A stretch of DNA of 9,328 nt. It comes from an uncultured Oscillospiraceae bacterium (GTDB taxonomy: Bacteria; Bacillota; Clostridia; Oscillospirales; Oscillospiraceae). Shown one piece after another: positions 1 through 5,979 of the stretch; within the stretch, counting starts at the first letter, position 1, and every line of letters begins with the position of its first letter. Position numbers and translations under genes: made by a program. Below the pieces are notes generated by a model, which ran no database searches, had not been told where the DNA came from, and was given only the letters and a program-made list of their open reading frames with translations. The stretch covers positions 1 through 9,328 of the forward strand of contig CAADUV010000363.1 of the NCBI GenBank assembly GCA_900752305.1. Reading direction: 5' to 3'.

Positions 1-220
1 CACGGGTGCCCACCCCCACCAGACCGGCGATGGCGGTCTGGACGGCAGTCTCCTGGATGCCTGCGGCGGTCAGAGCACGAGCGGCGGCGCCCTGGGGCTC
101 TCGGAGCAGTCCCAGCAAGAGGTGTTCACTTCCCACATAGCCATGCCCCAGCTGGGCAGAGCTTTCCCGTGCCAGACGCAGGGCGTTCTGCGCCTGACGA
201 GTCAAATCACAGCCTGTCAT
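1..220 (-). CDS. clpC: ClpC-type ATPase, N-terminal fragment (cut by window edge)
   Basis: Only the first 73 codons are in the window; the gene runs off the left edge. The translation begins MTGCDLTRQAQNALRLA and continues with GYVGSEHLLLGLLRE, the first Clp_N repeat as found in ClpC (compare the family pattern YVGTEHILLGL). ClpC is the cytosolic Hsp100 unfoldase that delivers substrates to ClpP, usually with adaptors such as MecA or McsB. The ATG at 218-220 is preceded by GGAAAGGA (231-238), with ten bases between AGGA and the start, slightly long but with no better in-frame start nearby. No CtsR-type direct repeat and no ctsR-mcsA-mcsB genes precede it, so it is not in the classical Bacillus arrangement. 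The AAA+ domains are outside the window, so ClpC rather than another Clp_N protein is a family-level inference. Confidence 0.85.
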   Translation of the reverse strand, partial: MTGCDLTRQAQNALRLARESSAQLGHGYVGSEHLLLGLLREPQGAAARALTAAGIQETAVQTAIAGLVGVGTR

Positions 221-236
221 AATCCGTTCATCCTTT

Positions 237-255
237 CCGTAAAAAGGGGTTACGG
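237..255 (-). promoter_or_regulatory. Inverted repeat in the clpC leader
   Basis: CCGTAA-N7-TTACGG is a perfect 6-bp inverted repeat lying just before the clpC ribosome site; its last bases abut GGAAAGGA. It could fold into a leader hairpin next to the ribosome site or be a dyad operator. It does not match CIRCE or the CtsR box. Its role is unknown. Confidence 0.4.
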
Positions 256-257
256 TT

Positions 258-265
258 ATTCTATA
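258..265 (-). promoter_or_regulatory. Possible clpC -10 region
   Basis: Read on the minus strand this is TATAGAAT, an AT-rich -10-like stretch 38 bases before the clpC start. I cannot find a convincing -35 at 16-18 bp. It is the only good candidate between the upstream terminator and the ribosome site, so it is listed with low confidence. Confidence 0.3.
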
Positions 266-288
266 CAGGTTTTTCCACCTTCATACCG

Positions 289-321
289 AAAAAACACGAC
301 CTGCCAGAGCAGGTCGTGTTT
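289..321 (-). terminator. Rho-independent terminator of the CLC transporter gene
   Basis: The stem pairs 292-304 with 309-321 (AAACACGACCTGC against its complement) around a 4-base loop. On the minus strand it runs into TTTTTT. It starts three bases after the CLC stop codon and insulates the transporter gene from clpC. Confidence 0.92.
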
Positions 322-324
322 GAT

Positions 325-1647
325 TTAGTGCAGCTCGTCGTGGGACTCCTTGGGCAGGTGTTTTTCCTCGTCCTCGTACACCTCGCCGGTGTTCTGGTGG
401 ATGTAGAGGGACTTGGATTTGGAATACAGGATGTGCTGTTCGTGGTACAGCCCGCCGTAGCCGGAGAGCATATAGGACACGGCGATGGTCAGCGCCATGG
501 GCACGATGCCCACTCCGGCGAACAGCTCGAAGCCCAGGACGATGGAGGTCAGGGGACAGTTGGTGACGCCGCAGAAGACGGCCATCATGCCTGCCGCTGC
601 GGAAAACTCTGGCGGCAATCCCACCAGCGGCCCCACCGTGCAGCCGAACGTAGCCCCGATGAAGAAGGCGGGGACGATCTCGCCGCCGCGGAAGCCGGAG
701 CGGAGGGTGAGGACGGTGAAGAGGATTTTCAGCAGGAACGCATAGGGCACCGCCTCCCCGGCGATGGCGCGGACGATGACCTCCATACCGGCACCGTTGT
801 AGTCGGTGTTGCCTACGGCCAGAGTGAGCAGGATGACCAGGACGCCGCCCACCACCACGCGAACCCAGCGGTTGTGGAGGAAACGGCTATATAATTTGCC
901 CCCCTGCTCCATGGCTTCGCAGAACAGCGCTGCGGCAAAGGCACACAGGACGCCCAGCGCCAGCAGCTGCAACAGCACCACCGGGGTTAGGTGGGGGGCG
1001 GAGGCCAGGGTGAAGCCGGTGGCGGCGATGCCCAAGGCGCTGGCTACCCATTTGGCCACCAGGGCGGAGAGGAAACAGGGAACGATGGCGGAGTAGTACA
1101 TGACGCCCACGCTCTCCACCTCCATGGCGAAGACGGCCGCGCCAATGGGGGTGCCGAAGAGGGCGGAGAAGCCGGCGGCCATGCCGGCCATGGTGATCAT
1201 CCGCTCGTCTCGGTCATCCAGATGCAGCAGCTGACCCAGCTTGTTGCCTATGCTGCCGCCAATCTGCAGCGCCGCCCCCTCTCGGCCAGCGCTGCCGCCG
1301 GTCAGGTGGGTGAGGACGGTGGCGGCGAAGATGAGGGGCACTTGGCGGACGTGGAGCTGTCGGGCATCTCGGACGGAGGCCAGGATGAACTCGGTGCCGC
1401 CATCGTTGTCCATGTTCAGAATGTGATACAGTGCCAAGATGACCAGACCGGCCAGGGGCAGGCAGAAGAGCACCCAGAAGTGTGCCTGCCGGAAGGCGGT
1501 CACTTGGGACAGGCAGAAGGCGAAGGCAGAGCCCACCAACCCCACTGTGCCGCCCACCAGCACGGACAGGGCGACCCACTTGCAGAACGCCCACAGGTCA
1601 CGGTGCTGCCAATGATGAAACCGAGCCAACTGGCCGGAGAAAAACAT
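325..1647 (-). CDS. CLC-family anion channel/antiporter, possibly fluoride-type (CLC-F/EriC-F-like)
   Basis: A 440-residue polytopic membrane protein of the CLC family. Family marks in order: GGSAGREGA at about 117-125, where the Glu of GREG corresponds to the external gating glutamate (Glu148 of E. coli ClC-ec1); a GTPIGAAVFAMEVES segment at about 165-179; and RSGFRGGEIVPAFFIGA at about 316-332, equivalent to the GxFxP anion-filter helix. The usual GSGIP is missing; the matching stretch reads NDGGTEF. The third residue of GREGP is Ala rather than Pro, and the internal proton glutamate of ClC-ec1 appears to be Val. Loss of the filter serine together with GREG(T/A) is reported for fluoride-exporting CLCs, so fluoride/proton antiport is plausible but unproven; chloride transport is the alternative. 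A frame-extending TTG lies at 1660-1662, but the ATG at 1645-1647 has GGAGGGG (1654-1660) six bases upstream and is chosen. No C-terminal CBS domains. It has its own promoter and terminator. Confidence 0.9.
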   Translation of the reverse strand: MFFSGQLARFHHWQHRDLWAFCKWVALSVLVGGTVGLVGSAFAFCLSQVTAFRQAHFWVLFCLPLAGLVILALYHILNMDNDGGTEFILASVRDARQLHVRQVPLIFAATVLTHLTGGSAGREGAALQIGGSIGNKLGQLLHLDDRDERMITMAGMAAGFSALFGTPIGAAVFAMEVESVGVMYYSAIVPCFLSALVAKWVASALGIAATGFTLASAPHLTPVVLLQLLALGVLCAFAAALFCEAMEQGGKLYSRFLHNRWVRVVVGGVLVILLTLAVGNTDYNGAGMEVIVRAIAGEAVPYAFLLKILFTVLTLRSGFRGGEIVPAFFIGATFGCTVGPLVGLPPEFSAAAGMMAVFCGVTNCPLTSIVLGFELFAGVGIVPMALTIAVSYMLSGYGGLYHEQHILYSKSKSLYIHQNTGEVYEDEEKHLPKESHDELH

Positions 1648-1673
1648 AGAAAACCCCTCCAAAACAGTGCAAA

Positions 1674-1690
1674 ATCCTACGGAATAGGAT
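1674..1690 (-). promoter_or_regulatory. Inverted repeat at the CLC transcription start
   Basis: ATCCTA-N5-TAGGAT is a perfect 6-bp inverted repeat beginning directly after the -10 box, so it covers the expected +1. It could be an operator for a repressor or a hairpin at the 5' end of the mRNA. The leader is only about 40 bases and does not resemble a crcB (fluoride) riboswitch. Confidence 0.5.
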
Positions 1691-1691
1691 C

Positions 1692-1720
1692 ATTGTAGCA
1701 TAGTGAAGGTGGGTTGACAA
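1692..1720 (-). promoter_or_regulatory. Sigma-A promoter of the CLC transporter gene
   Basis: On the minus strand TTGTCA (1715-1720) and TACAAT (1692-1697) are separated by exactly 17 bp, each matching consensus at five of six bases. The expected start is near 1685, giving a leader of about 40 bases before the ATG at 1647. Confidence 0.88.
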
Positions 1721-1747
1721 GGGAGGGGGAGGGTTTGCATGATATGG

Positions 1748-1775
1748 AAAGGGGGCTGCCGCAGCGGCAGCCCCC
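1748..1775 (-). terminator. Likely terminator after clpB
   Basis: 1751-1775 is a perfect GC-rich palindrome, GGGGGCTGCCGC and its complement around a single central base, effectively an 11-bp stem with a 3-base loop. On the minus strand it is followed by only TTT then CC, so the U-tract is weak. It begins 33 bases past the clpB stop. The stem strength and position make a terminator the best reading. Confidence 0.72.
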
Positions 1776-1808
1776 AAAGTAGGAGTGCAACGAATCCATC
1801 GTGCAAGA

Positions 1809-4403
1809 TTAACGGATAAAGAGGGTGTTCCCATCCAGATCGACGGTGAGCACGGTGCCGGGCGCCAGGTCTTCGGCGATGATCTTCCGACCGATGAGGG
1901 TCTCGATGGTGTGCTGGATATACCGACGGAGGGGACGGGCGCCGAAGGCGGGGTCGTAGCTCTCGGCTACGATGAAGTCCTTGGCCGCCTCGGTCACTTC
2001 CACCCGAATCTGCTTGTCCTCCAGGCGCTTGTTCAGGCCGTTGAGCAGCAGGTCGATGATGCCATGGATGTTCTCACGGGTCAGCGGCTTGTAGAACACG
2101 ATCTCGTCCAGACGGTTCAGAAATTCCGGACGGAAGGAGCGTTTCAGCAGTTCTTCCACCTGGTTCTTGGCCTCGGCGCTGATCTCACCGTTGGCGTCGA
2201 TGCCGTCCAGCAGGTACTGGCTGCCCAGGTTGGAGGTCAGGATGATGATGGTGTTCTTGAAGTCCACGGTACGACCCTGGCTGTCGGTGATACGACCGTC
2301 ATCCAACACCTGGAGCAGGACGTTGAACACGTCGGGGTGTGCCTTCTCCACCTCGTCGAACAGGACGACGGAGTAGGGACGGCGACGGACGGCTTCGGTC
2401 AGCTGACCGCCTTCTTCGTAGCCCACATATCCCGGAGGCGCACCGATGAGCCGAGAGACGGAGTACTTTTCCATGTACTCGCTCATGTCGATACGCACCA
2501 TGTTCTTCTCGCTGTCGAACAGGGCTTCCGCCAGCGCCTTGGCCAGTTCCGTCTTGCCCACGCCGGTGGGACCCAGGAACAGGAAGGAGCCGATGGGACG
2601 GTTGGGGTCTTGGATACCGGCACGGCTGCGGAGGATGGCCTCGCAGACGCGGTTGACCGCTTCGTCCTGGCCGATGACTCTCTTGTGGAGGATGTCGTCC
2701 AGGTGCAGCAGCTTCTCCCGTTCGCCCTCCATGAGCTTTGCCACGGGAATGCCGGTCCAGCGTTCGATGATGAGGGCGATCTCGCCGTCGGTGACACGGT
2801 CACGGAGCAGGCTGCGCTTCTTGCCCTCGTTGGCGATGTTCTCTTCTTCCGCCAACTGCTTTTTCAGCTCAGGCAGCTTGCCGTATTTCAGCTCGGCGGC
2901 CTTTTCCAGGTTGTATTCCCGTTCCGCCTGTTCCATCTGGGCGTTGGCCGCTTCGATGTCCTCACGGATCTTCTGCACCTTTTCGATGGCGTTCTTTTCG
3001 TTCTCCCACTGAGCCTTCTTGGCGTTGAACTCTTCCCGCATATCGGACAGTTCCTTCTCGATGGTCGCCAGACGTTCCTTACTCAGCTGGTCGTCTTCCT
3101 TCTGGAGGGCAGCTTCTTCAATCTCGTGCTGGATGATCTTACGGGAAATGACATCCAATTCGGTGGGCATAGAGTCCATCTCAGTCCGCACCATGGCGCA
3201 GGCTTCGTCTACCAGGTCAATGGCCTTGTCCGGCAGGAACCGGTCGGTGATGTACCGGTTGGACAGGGTGGCAGCGGCGATGATGGCGCTGTCGTGGATC
3301 TTCACGCCGTGGTACACTTCGTACCGCTCTTTCAGGCCACGGAGGATGGCAATGGTGTCCTCGACAGTGGGTTCTGCCACCATGACGGGCTGGAAACGAC
3401 GTTCCAGAGCGGCGTCCTTTTCGATATATTGACGGTATTCGTTCAGGGTGGTGGCGCCGATGCAGTGCAGCTCACCACGAGCCAGCATGGGTTTCAGCAG
3501 GTTGCCGGCGTCCATGGAGCCTTCGGTCTTGCCGGCGCCTACGATGGTGTGCAGTTCGTCGATGAAGAGCAAAATCTTGCCTTCGCTCTTGCGGACTTCG
3601 TTCAGAACGGCCTTCAGACGTTCCTCAAATTCGCCCCGGTACTTAGCGCCTGCCACCAGAGCACCCATATCCAGGGAGAAGATGGTCTTATCCTGGAGGC
3701 TCTTGGGCACGTCGCCCCGGACGATACGCTGTGCCAGACCTTCTACCACGGCGGTCTTACCGACGCCGGGTTCGCCGATGAGCACAGGGTTATTTTTCGT
3801 CTTACGGGACAGGATACGGATGACGTTACGGATTTCATCGTCTCGGCCGATGACTGGATCCAACTTGTTCTGCTTTGCCCGTTCCACCAGGTCGAAGCCG
3901 TATTTTTTCAGGGCATCATAGGTCTCCTCCGGGTTGTCGGAGGTCACACGCTGGTTGCCGCGCACCTGAGACAGGGAGTTCAGGGCGGCTTCCTTGGTGA
4001 TGTGATAGGTCTGGAACAGCTTTTTCAGGGTGGAGTCGGCGGCGTCAATCAAACCCAGGAACAGATGTTCCACAGACAGGAACTCATCCTTCATCTCACC
4101 GGCGATCTCGTCGGCACGGGTCAGGGCGCGATCCATGTCACGGGAGATGTAGACCTTGTCCGCCTCCCGTCCAGCGCCGCCCACCTTGGGCATCCGCTGC
4201 AGCTCCGCCTTGACGGCAGCTTTCAGGCTGGCGGGGTCAGGCCCCATGCTGGTGACCAGCTGGGGGATGAGGCCGTTCTCCTGATCCAGCAGGGCGTAGA
4301 GCAGGTGAGCCTGCTCAATCTGGGGGTTGCCATATTCACGGGAGAGCATCTGAGCGGCTTGGATGGCTTCCTGGGATTTCTGGGTGAAGTTTTTCTGGTT
4401 CAT
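1809..4403 (-). CDS. clpB: ClpB protein disaggregase (Hsp100)
   Basis: Full-length 864-residue ClpB, the cytosolic AAA+ ring that works with DnaK to extract polypeptides from aggregates. Domains: Clp_N repeats at about 1-145 (start [14 protein letters not shown] is typical); first ATPase with Walker A GEPGVGKT 210-217, pore Tyr in [10 protein letters not shown] 254-263, Walker B ILLFIDE 277-283 and arginine finger ERRF 334-337; a charged coiled-coil middle domain at about 405-525, characteristic of ClpB and long compared with ClpC; second ATPase with Walker A GPTGVGKT 611-618, pore loop GYVGY 658-662, Walker B VVLFDE 679-684 and sensor GARPLRR 821-827. There is no IGF/IGL ClpP-docking loop after the second Walker B, fitting a disaggregase rather than a protease partner. 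The frame opens at a TTG at 4433, but the ATG at 4401-4403 has AGGAGG (4411-4416) seven bases upstream. It follows hsp20 with a 175-bp spacer and no clear promoter of its own, so co-transcription under CIRCE is likely. Confidence 0.98.
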   Translation of the reverse strand: MNQKNFTQKSQEAIQAAQMLSREYGNPQIEQAHLLYALLDQENGLIPQLVTSMGPDPASLKAAVKAELQRMPKVGGAGREADKVYISRDMDRALTRADEIAGEMKDEFLSVEHLFLGLIDAADSTLKKLFQTYHITKEAALNSLSQVRGNQRVTSDNPEETYDALKKYGFDLVERAKQNKLDPVIGRDDEIRNVIRILSRKTKNNPVLIGEPGVGKTAVVEGLAQRIVRGDVPKSLQDKTIFSLDMGALVAGAKYRGEFEERLKAVLNEVRKSEGKILLFIDELHTIVGAGKTEGSMDAGNLLKPMLARGELHCIGATTLNEYRQYIEKDAALERRFQPVMVAEPTVEDTIAILRGLKERYEVYHGVKIHDSAIIAAATLSNRYITDRFLPDKAIDLVDEACAMVRTEMDSMPTELDVISRKIIQHEIEEAALQKEDDQLSKERLATIEKELSDMREEFNAKKAQWENEKNAIEKVQKIREDIEAANAQMEQAEREYNLEKAAELKYGKLPELKKQLAEEENIANEGKKRSLLRDRVTDGEIALIIERWTGIPVAKLMEGEREKLLHLDDILHKRVIGQDEAVNRVCEAILRSRAGIQDPNRPIGSFLFLGPTGVGKTELAKALAEALFDSEKNMVRIDMSEYMEKYSVSRLIGAPPGYVGYEEGGQLTEAVRRRPYSVVLFDEVEKAHPDVFNVLLQVLDDGRITDSQGRTVDFKNTIIILTSNLGSQYLLDGIDANGEISAEAKNQVEELLKRSFRPEFLNRLDEIVFYKPLTRENIHGIIDLLLNGLNKRLEDKQIRVEVTEAAKDFIVAESYDPAFGARPLRRYIQHTIETLIGRKIIAEDLAPGTVLTVDLDGNTLFIR

Positions 4404-4452
4404 ATCAAAACCTCCTCTTCGGAGCGTAGTCAATCAAGTTTAAAATGTGGAA

Positions 4453-4475
4453 CAGGGGACGGAATCCGTCCCCTG
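4453..4475 (-). repeat. 23-bp perfect palindrome upstream of clpB
   Basis: CAGGGGACGGA and its exact complement flank one central base. On the minus strand it is followed by TTCCACATTTTAAAC, so there is no proper U-tract. It could be a weak terminator or attenuator, an RNase processing hairpin, or one copy of a dispersed REP-like palindrome. The sequence here does not decide between these. Confidence 0.5.
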
Positions 4476-4551
4476 CTTCAGACAATGTCAGGCGCACGTT
4501 TCCGGAACGGTCAGCGTGCTAGGCAGTCAGGTCATGCACCCGGCTGCAACC

Positions 4552-4577
4552 GCACCAAAGTGCTTGTATTTTGGTGC
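4552..4577 (-). other. Hairpin directly after the hsp20 stop codon
   Basis: GCACCAAA pairs with TTTGGTGC across a 10-base loop, beginning two bases past the hsp20 stop. No T-run follows on the minus strand, so it is more likely a 3'-end stabiliser or part of the processing region than a terminator. Confidence 0.45.
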
Positions 4578-4578
4578 T

Positions 4579-5013
4579 TTACTGGATCTCGATCCTGCGG
4601 CTGGCGGGAACCTCTTCGGTCTGCTTGGGCAGGCTCAGGGTCAACACGCCCTTGTCGTAGGCGGCGGTGATCTTCTCGGTATCGATGCCGGAGACATCGA
4701 AACTTCTGGTGAAGGAGCTGGTGGAACGTTCGCGGCACAGATACTTGCCTTCCTCGTCCTTGTCCTCCTTCTCGTCGTTGTGCTGTGCGGTGATGGTCAG
4801 AACATCGCCCTGAAGCTCCAGATGAATGTCCTCCCGGTCAAAGCCAGGCAGGTCAGCGTCCAGCACGTAGTGGTCGCCGTCCTCCCGGATGTCGGTGCGG
4901 AAGGAGGTGAAATCGGGGGTGTTCATGCCACCGAAGAAGTGGCGGTCAAAGTTGTCAAAAAAGTTGGACAGGCTGTTGTTGCGTCCAAAGGGGGTCATGC
5001 TGTACATCATCAT
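4579..5013 (-). CDS. hsp20: Hsp20-family small heat-shock protein
   Basis: A 144-residue cytosolic holdase of the alpha-crystallin (Hsp20/IbpA) family, which binds unfolding proteins without ATP and keeps them accessible to DnaK-ClpB. The variable N-terminal arm (1-39) is rich in Asn and Phe. The alpha-crystallin domain spans about 40-131 and contains ADLPGF (53-58) and the diagnostic AxxxGVL signature (AYDKGVLTL, 118-126). The C-terminal IxI motif is IEI at 141-143, used for oligomer assembly. There are three consecutive ATG codons; the first (5011-5013) is chosen because AAGGA (5021-5025) lies seven bases upstream. It is the first gene of the probable hsp20-clpB unit and is preceded by a CIRCE operator, so HrcA repression and heat induction are expected. 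Length is normal for clostridial Hsp18/Hsp20. Confidence 0.97.
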   Translation of the reverse strand: MMMYSMTPFGRNNSLSNFFDNFDRHFFGGMNTPDFTSFRTDIREDGDHYVLDADLPGFDREDIHLELQGDVLTITAQHNDEKEDKDEEGKYLCRERSTSSFTRSFDVSGIDTEKITAAYDKGVLTLSLPKQTEEVPASRRIEIQ

Positions 5014-5028
5014 AATTGCTTCCTTTCT

Positions 5029-5060
5029 GGACCCGGTCTCTTGAACCTTAGGTCCTCCTT
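5029..5060 (-). other. hsp20 leader hairpin next to an orphan Shine-Dalgarno sequence
   Basis: GGACC (5051-5055) can pair with GGTCC (5029-5033), with an inner GGT/ACC pairing. Immediately upstream on the minus strand, overlapping the stem by two bases, is AAAGGAGG, a near-perfect ribosome site with no ATG, GTG or TTG at a usable distance. The real hsp20 ribosome site is the weaker AAGGAAG closer to the start. Confidence 0.4.
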
Positions 5061-5072
5061 TAATCTGCCCAT

Positions 5073-5101
5073 AATATAGAATAGAATTATGAACAAGTCA
5101 T
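5073..5101 (-). promoter_or_regulatory. Probable sigma-A promoter of hsp20-clpB
   Basis: On the minus strand ATGACT (5096-5101) and TATATT (5073-5078) lie 17 bp apart, matching consensus at four and five of six bases. The start would be near 5066, with a leader of about 50 bases. A less likely alternative overlaps CIRCE itself (TTAGCA, 18 bp, TAAATA). Confidence 0.6.
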
Positions 5102-5117
5102 GAACAAACCATGAATA
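5085..5117 (-). repeat. Three tandem 11-bp repeats in the hsp20 promoter
   Basis: Read on the plus strand the units are AATTATGAACA, AGTCATGAACA and AACCATGAATA, sharing the core ATGAAYA at exact 11-bp steps. They fill the space between CIRCE and the -10 and include the proposed -35. The spacing of about one helical turn would place a bound protein on one face of the DNA. Confidence 0.65.
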
Positions 5118-5118
5118 T

Positions 5119-5145
5119 TTAGCACTCTTTTTACGTGAGTGCTAA
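5119..5145 (-). promoter_or_regulatory. CIRCE operator (HrcA binding site)
   Basis: TTAGCACTC-N9-GAGTGCTAA is a perfect match to the CIRCE consensus, with the standard 9-bp spacer. HrcA binds this dyad and represses chaperone operons until heat shock. It lies 106 bp upstream of the hsp20 start and about 100 bp from the divergent DUF975 promoter, so hsp20-clpB is the natural target. Confidence 0.97.
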
Positions 5146-5246
5146 TGATTTTTTGAAAAGATACCGAAAAGAGCGGTGGAAGAGGTATTTGTTTAGCAAA
5201 AAGACTTGAAAAGTGCGCAAAACGCGGCGAAAAAATTTTCTCCCCC

Positions 5247-5275
5247 TTGCGTCCGCACGTCCCGTCCAGTACAAT
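5247..5275 (+). promoter_or_regulatory. Sigma-A promoter of the DUF975-DUF3592 operon
   Basis: TTGCGT (5247-5252) and TACAAT (5270-5275) are separated by exactly 17 bp. The expected start is near 5282, giving a leader of about 47 bases. The same -35 hexamer is used by the metF promoter in this window. Confidence 0.85.
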
Positions 5276-5296
5276 ACGGAGAGAAAGAGAAAATGG

Positions 5297-5313
5297 CATC
5301 GCGAGAAGCGATG
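5297..5313 (+). other. Leader hairpin abutting the DUF975 ribosome site
   Basis: CATCGC-GAGAA-GCGATG forms a 6-bp stem with a 5-base loop, ending exactly where AAAGGAG (5314-5320) begins. It could tune translation initiation or simply keep the ribosome site open. Confidence 0.5.
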
Positions 5314-5328
5314 AAAGGAGTGTTTTCT

Positions 5329-5979
5329 ATGCGAGCATTGCTCAAAGCCAACGCCAAAGAAAACCTGCGGGGCAACTGGGGCACCGCCATCCTGGTGCTG
5401 CTGATAGCACACGTGCTGCTGTCGGCGTCCTCCATGGTGGTCGCCGTGGGCGAACTGATCCTCCTGGGGCCACTGGAGACCGGTGTGGCGCTGGTGTTCC
5501 TCAAGCTGTCCTATCGGGAACCGGCGGAGGTGGGGGACCTGTTCCAGCCCTTCCAGAACTTCGTCAACACCTTCTTCGCCGGGTTCCTGTCCGCGATCTT
5601 CACCTTCCTGTGGTCCCTGCTCTTTGTCATCCCCGGCATCGTCAAGGCTCTGTCCTATTCCCAGGTCTACTACATCATGTGTGACCACCCGGAATACACC
5701 GGCCGGGAGGCCATTGACGCCAGCCGGGAGATGATGCGGGGGCATAAGGGGGAGCTGTTCGTCCTACAGCTGAGCTTTATCGGATGGTTCTTGCTGTCCG
5801 CCCTGACATTCGGTCTGTTGATGTTCTATGTCATGCCCTATTACCAGTCTACCCTGACCGAATATTACCGTTACCTAAAGGAGAGTCGGAGCGAGTCCCA
5901 GGACTGGCAGCCGCAGCAGCCGGGAGAGGATTTTACCCAAAACCGCAAGGGGAACTACGACCCGGAACAGTTTGAATGA
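5329..5979 (+). CDS. DUF975-family integral membrane protein
   Basis: A 216-residue membrane protein of the DUF975 family, widespread in Firmicutes and of unknown function. Family features visible: an N-terminal amphipathic segment followed by the LRGNW motif (13-17), a hydrophobic helix at about 19-44, GP at 47-48, a long hydrophobic segment at about 80-112 containing VIPGIVKALSYSQVYYI (100-116), SREMMRGHKGELF (132-144), and a final helix pair at about 145-170. The tail after 185 is hydrophilic and Gln/Glu-rich. The frame is open from 5206, but the ATG at 5329-5331 is chosen because AAAGGAG (5314-5320) lies eight bases upstream and the DUF975 homology starts there. It overlaps the next gene by ATGA, so the two are translationally coupled. 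Biochemical role is not known. Confidence 0.92.
   Translation: MRALLKANAKENLRGNWGTAILVLLIAHVLLSASSMVVAVGELILLGPLETGVALVFLKLSYREPAEVGDLFQPFQNFVNTFFAGFLSAIFTFLWSLLFVIPGIVKALSYSQVYYIMCDHPEYTGREAIDASREMMRGHKGELFVLQLSFIGWFLLSALTFGLLMFYVMPYYQSTLTEYYRYLKESRSESQDWQPQQPGEDFTQNRKGNYDPEQFE

Larger units (their letters stand above)
4404..4578 (-). other. Structured spacer between hsp20 and clpB
   Basis: This 175-bp stretch has no ORF I can support. It holds the clpB ribosome site AGGAGG (4411-4416), a 23-bp palindrome (4453-4475), shorter dyads around 4494-4515, and a hairpin just after the hsp20 stop (4552-4577). I see no good -35/-10 pair and no CtsR repeat. It may act in partial termination or mRNA processing between the two genes. 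Confidence 0.5.
5014..5328. other. Divergent regulatory region between hsp20 and the DUF975 gene
   Basis: 315 bp without a gene. From left to right it holds the hsp20 ribosome site, a leader hairpin with an extra AGGAGG, the hsp20 -10, three 11-bp repeats, CIRCE, an AT-rich stretch with nothing I can name (5146-5246), the DUF975 promoter, and a short hairpin against the DUF975 ribosome site. Confidence 0.75.

Noticed and set aside
221..290. CtsR operator ahead of clpC
   Set aside because: No GGTCAAA direct repeat is present in this leader, nor upstream of clpB.
1648..1697. Fluoride (crcB) riboswitch before the CLC gene
   Set aside because: The leader is only about 40 bases and lacks the GGNGAUGG core and pseudoknot of that class.
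316..1698. Plus-strand frames opposite the CLC gene
   Set aside because: Gly/Glu/His-rich antisense translations of a membrane protein gene, with no motifs or start signals.
4490..4577. A tRNA or tRNA remnant suggested by CCGCACCA in the hsp20-clpB spacer
   Set aside because: No TTCRANY T-loop, no anticodon arm and no 7-bp acceptor pairing could be fitted on either strand.
1785..4670. A 961-codon open frame on the plus strand, antisense to all of clpB
   Set aside because: The opposite strand encodes a complete ClpB with every motif. The antisense translation is a low-complexity Val/Gln/Gly/Asp-rich product with no recognisable domain, as expected from the codon bias of a high-GC gene read backwards, and has no good ribosome site.
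5206..5328. A 41-residue N-terminal extension of the DUF975 protein from a TTG
   Set aside because: It would start upstream of the clear sigma-A promoter and has no ribosome site, while the ATG at 5329 has a good one and matches the family start.
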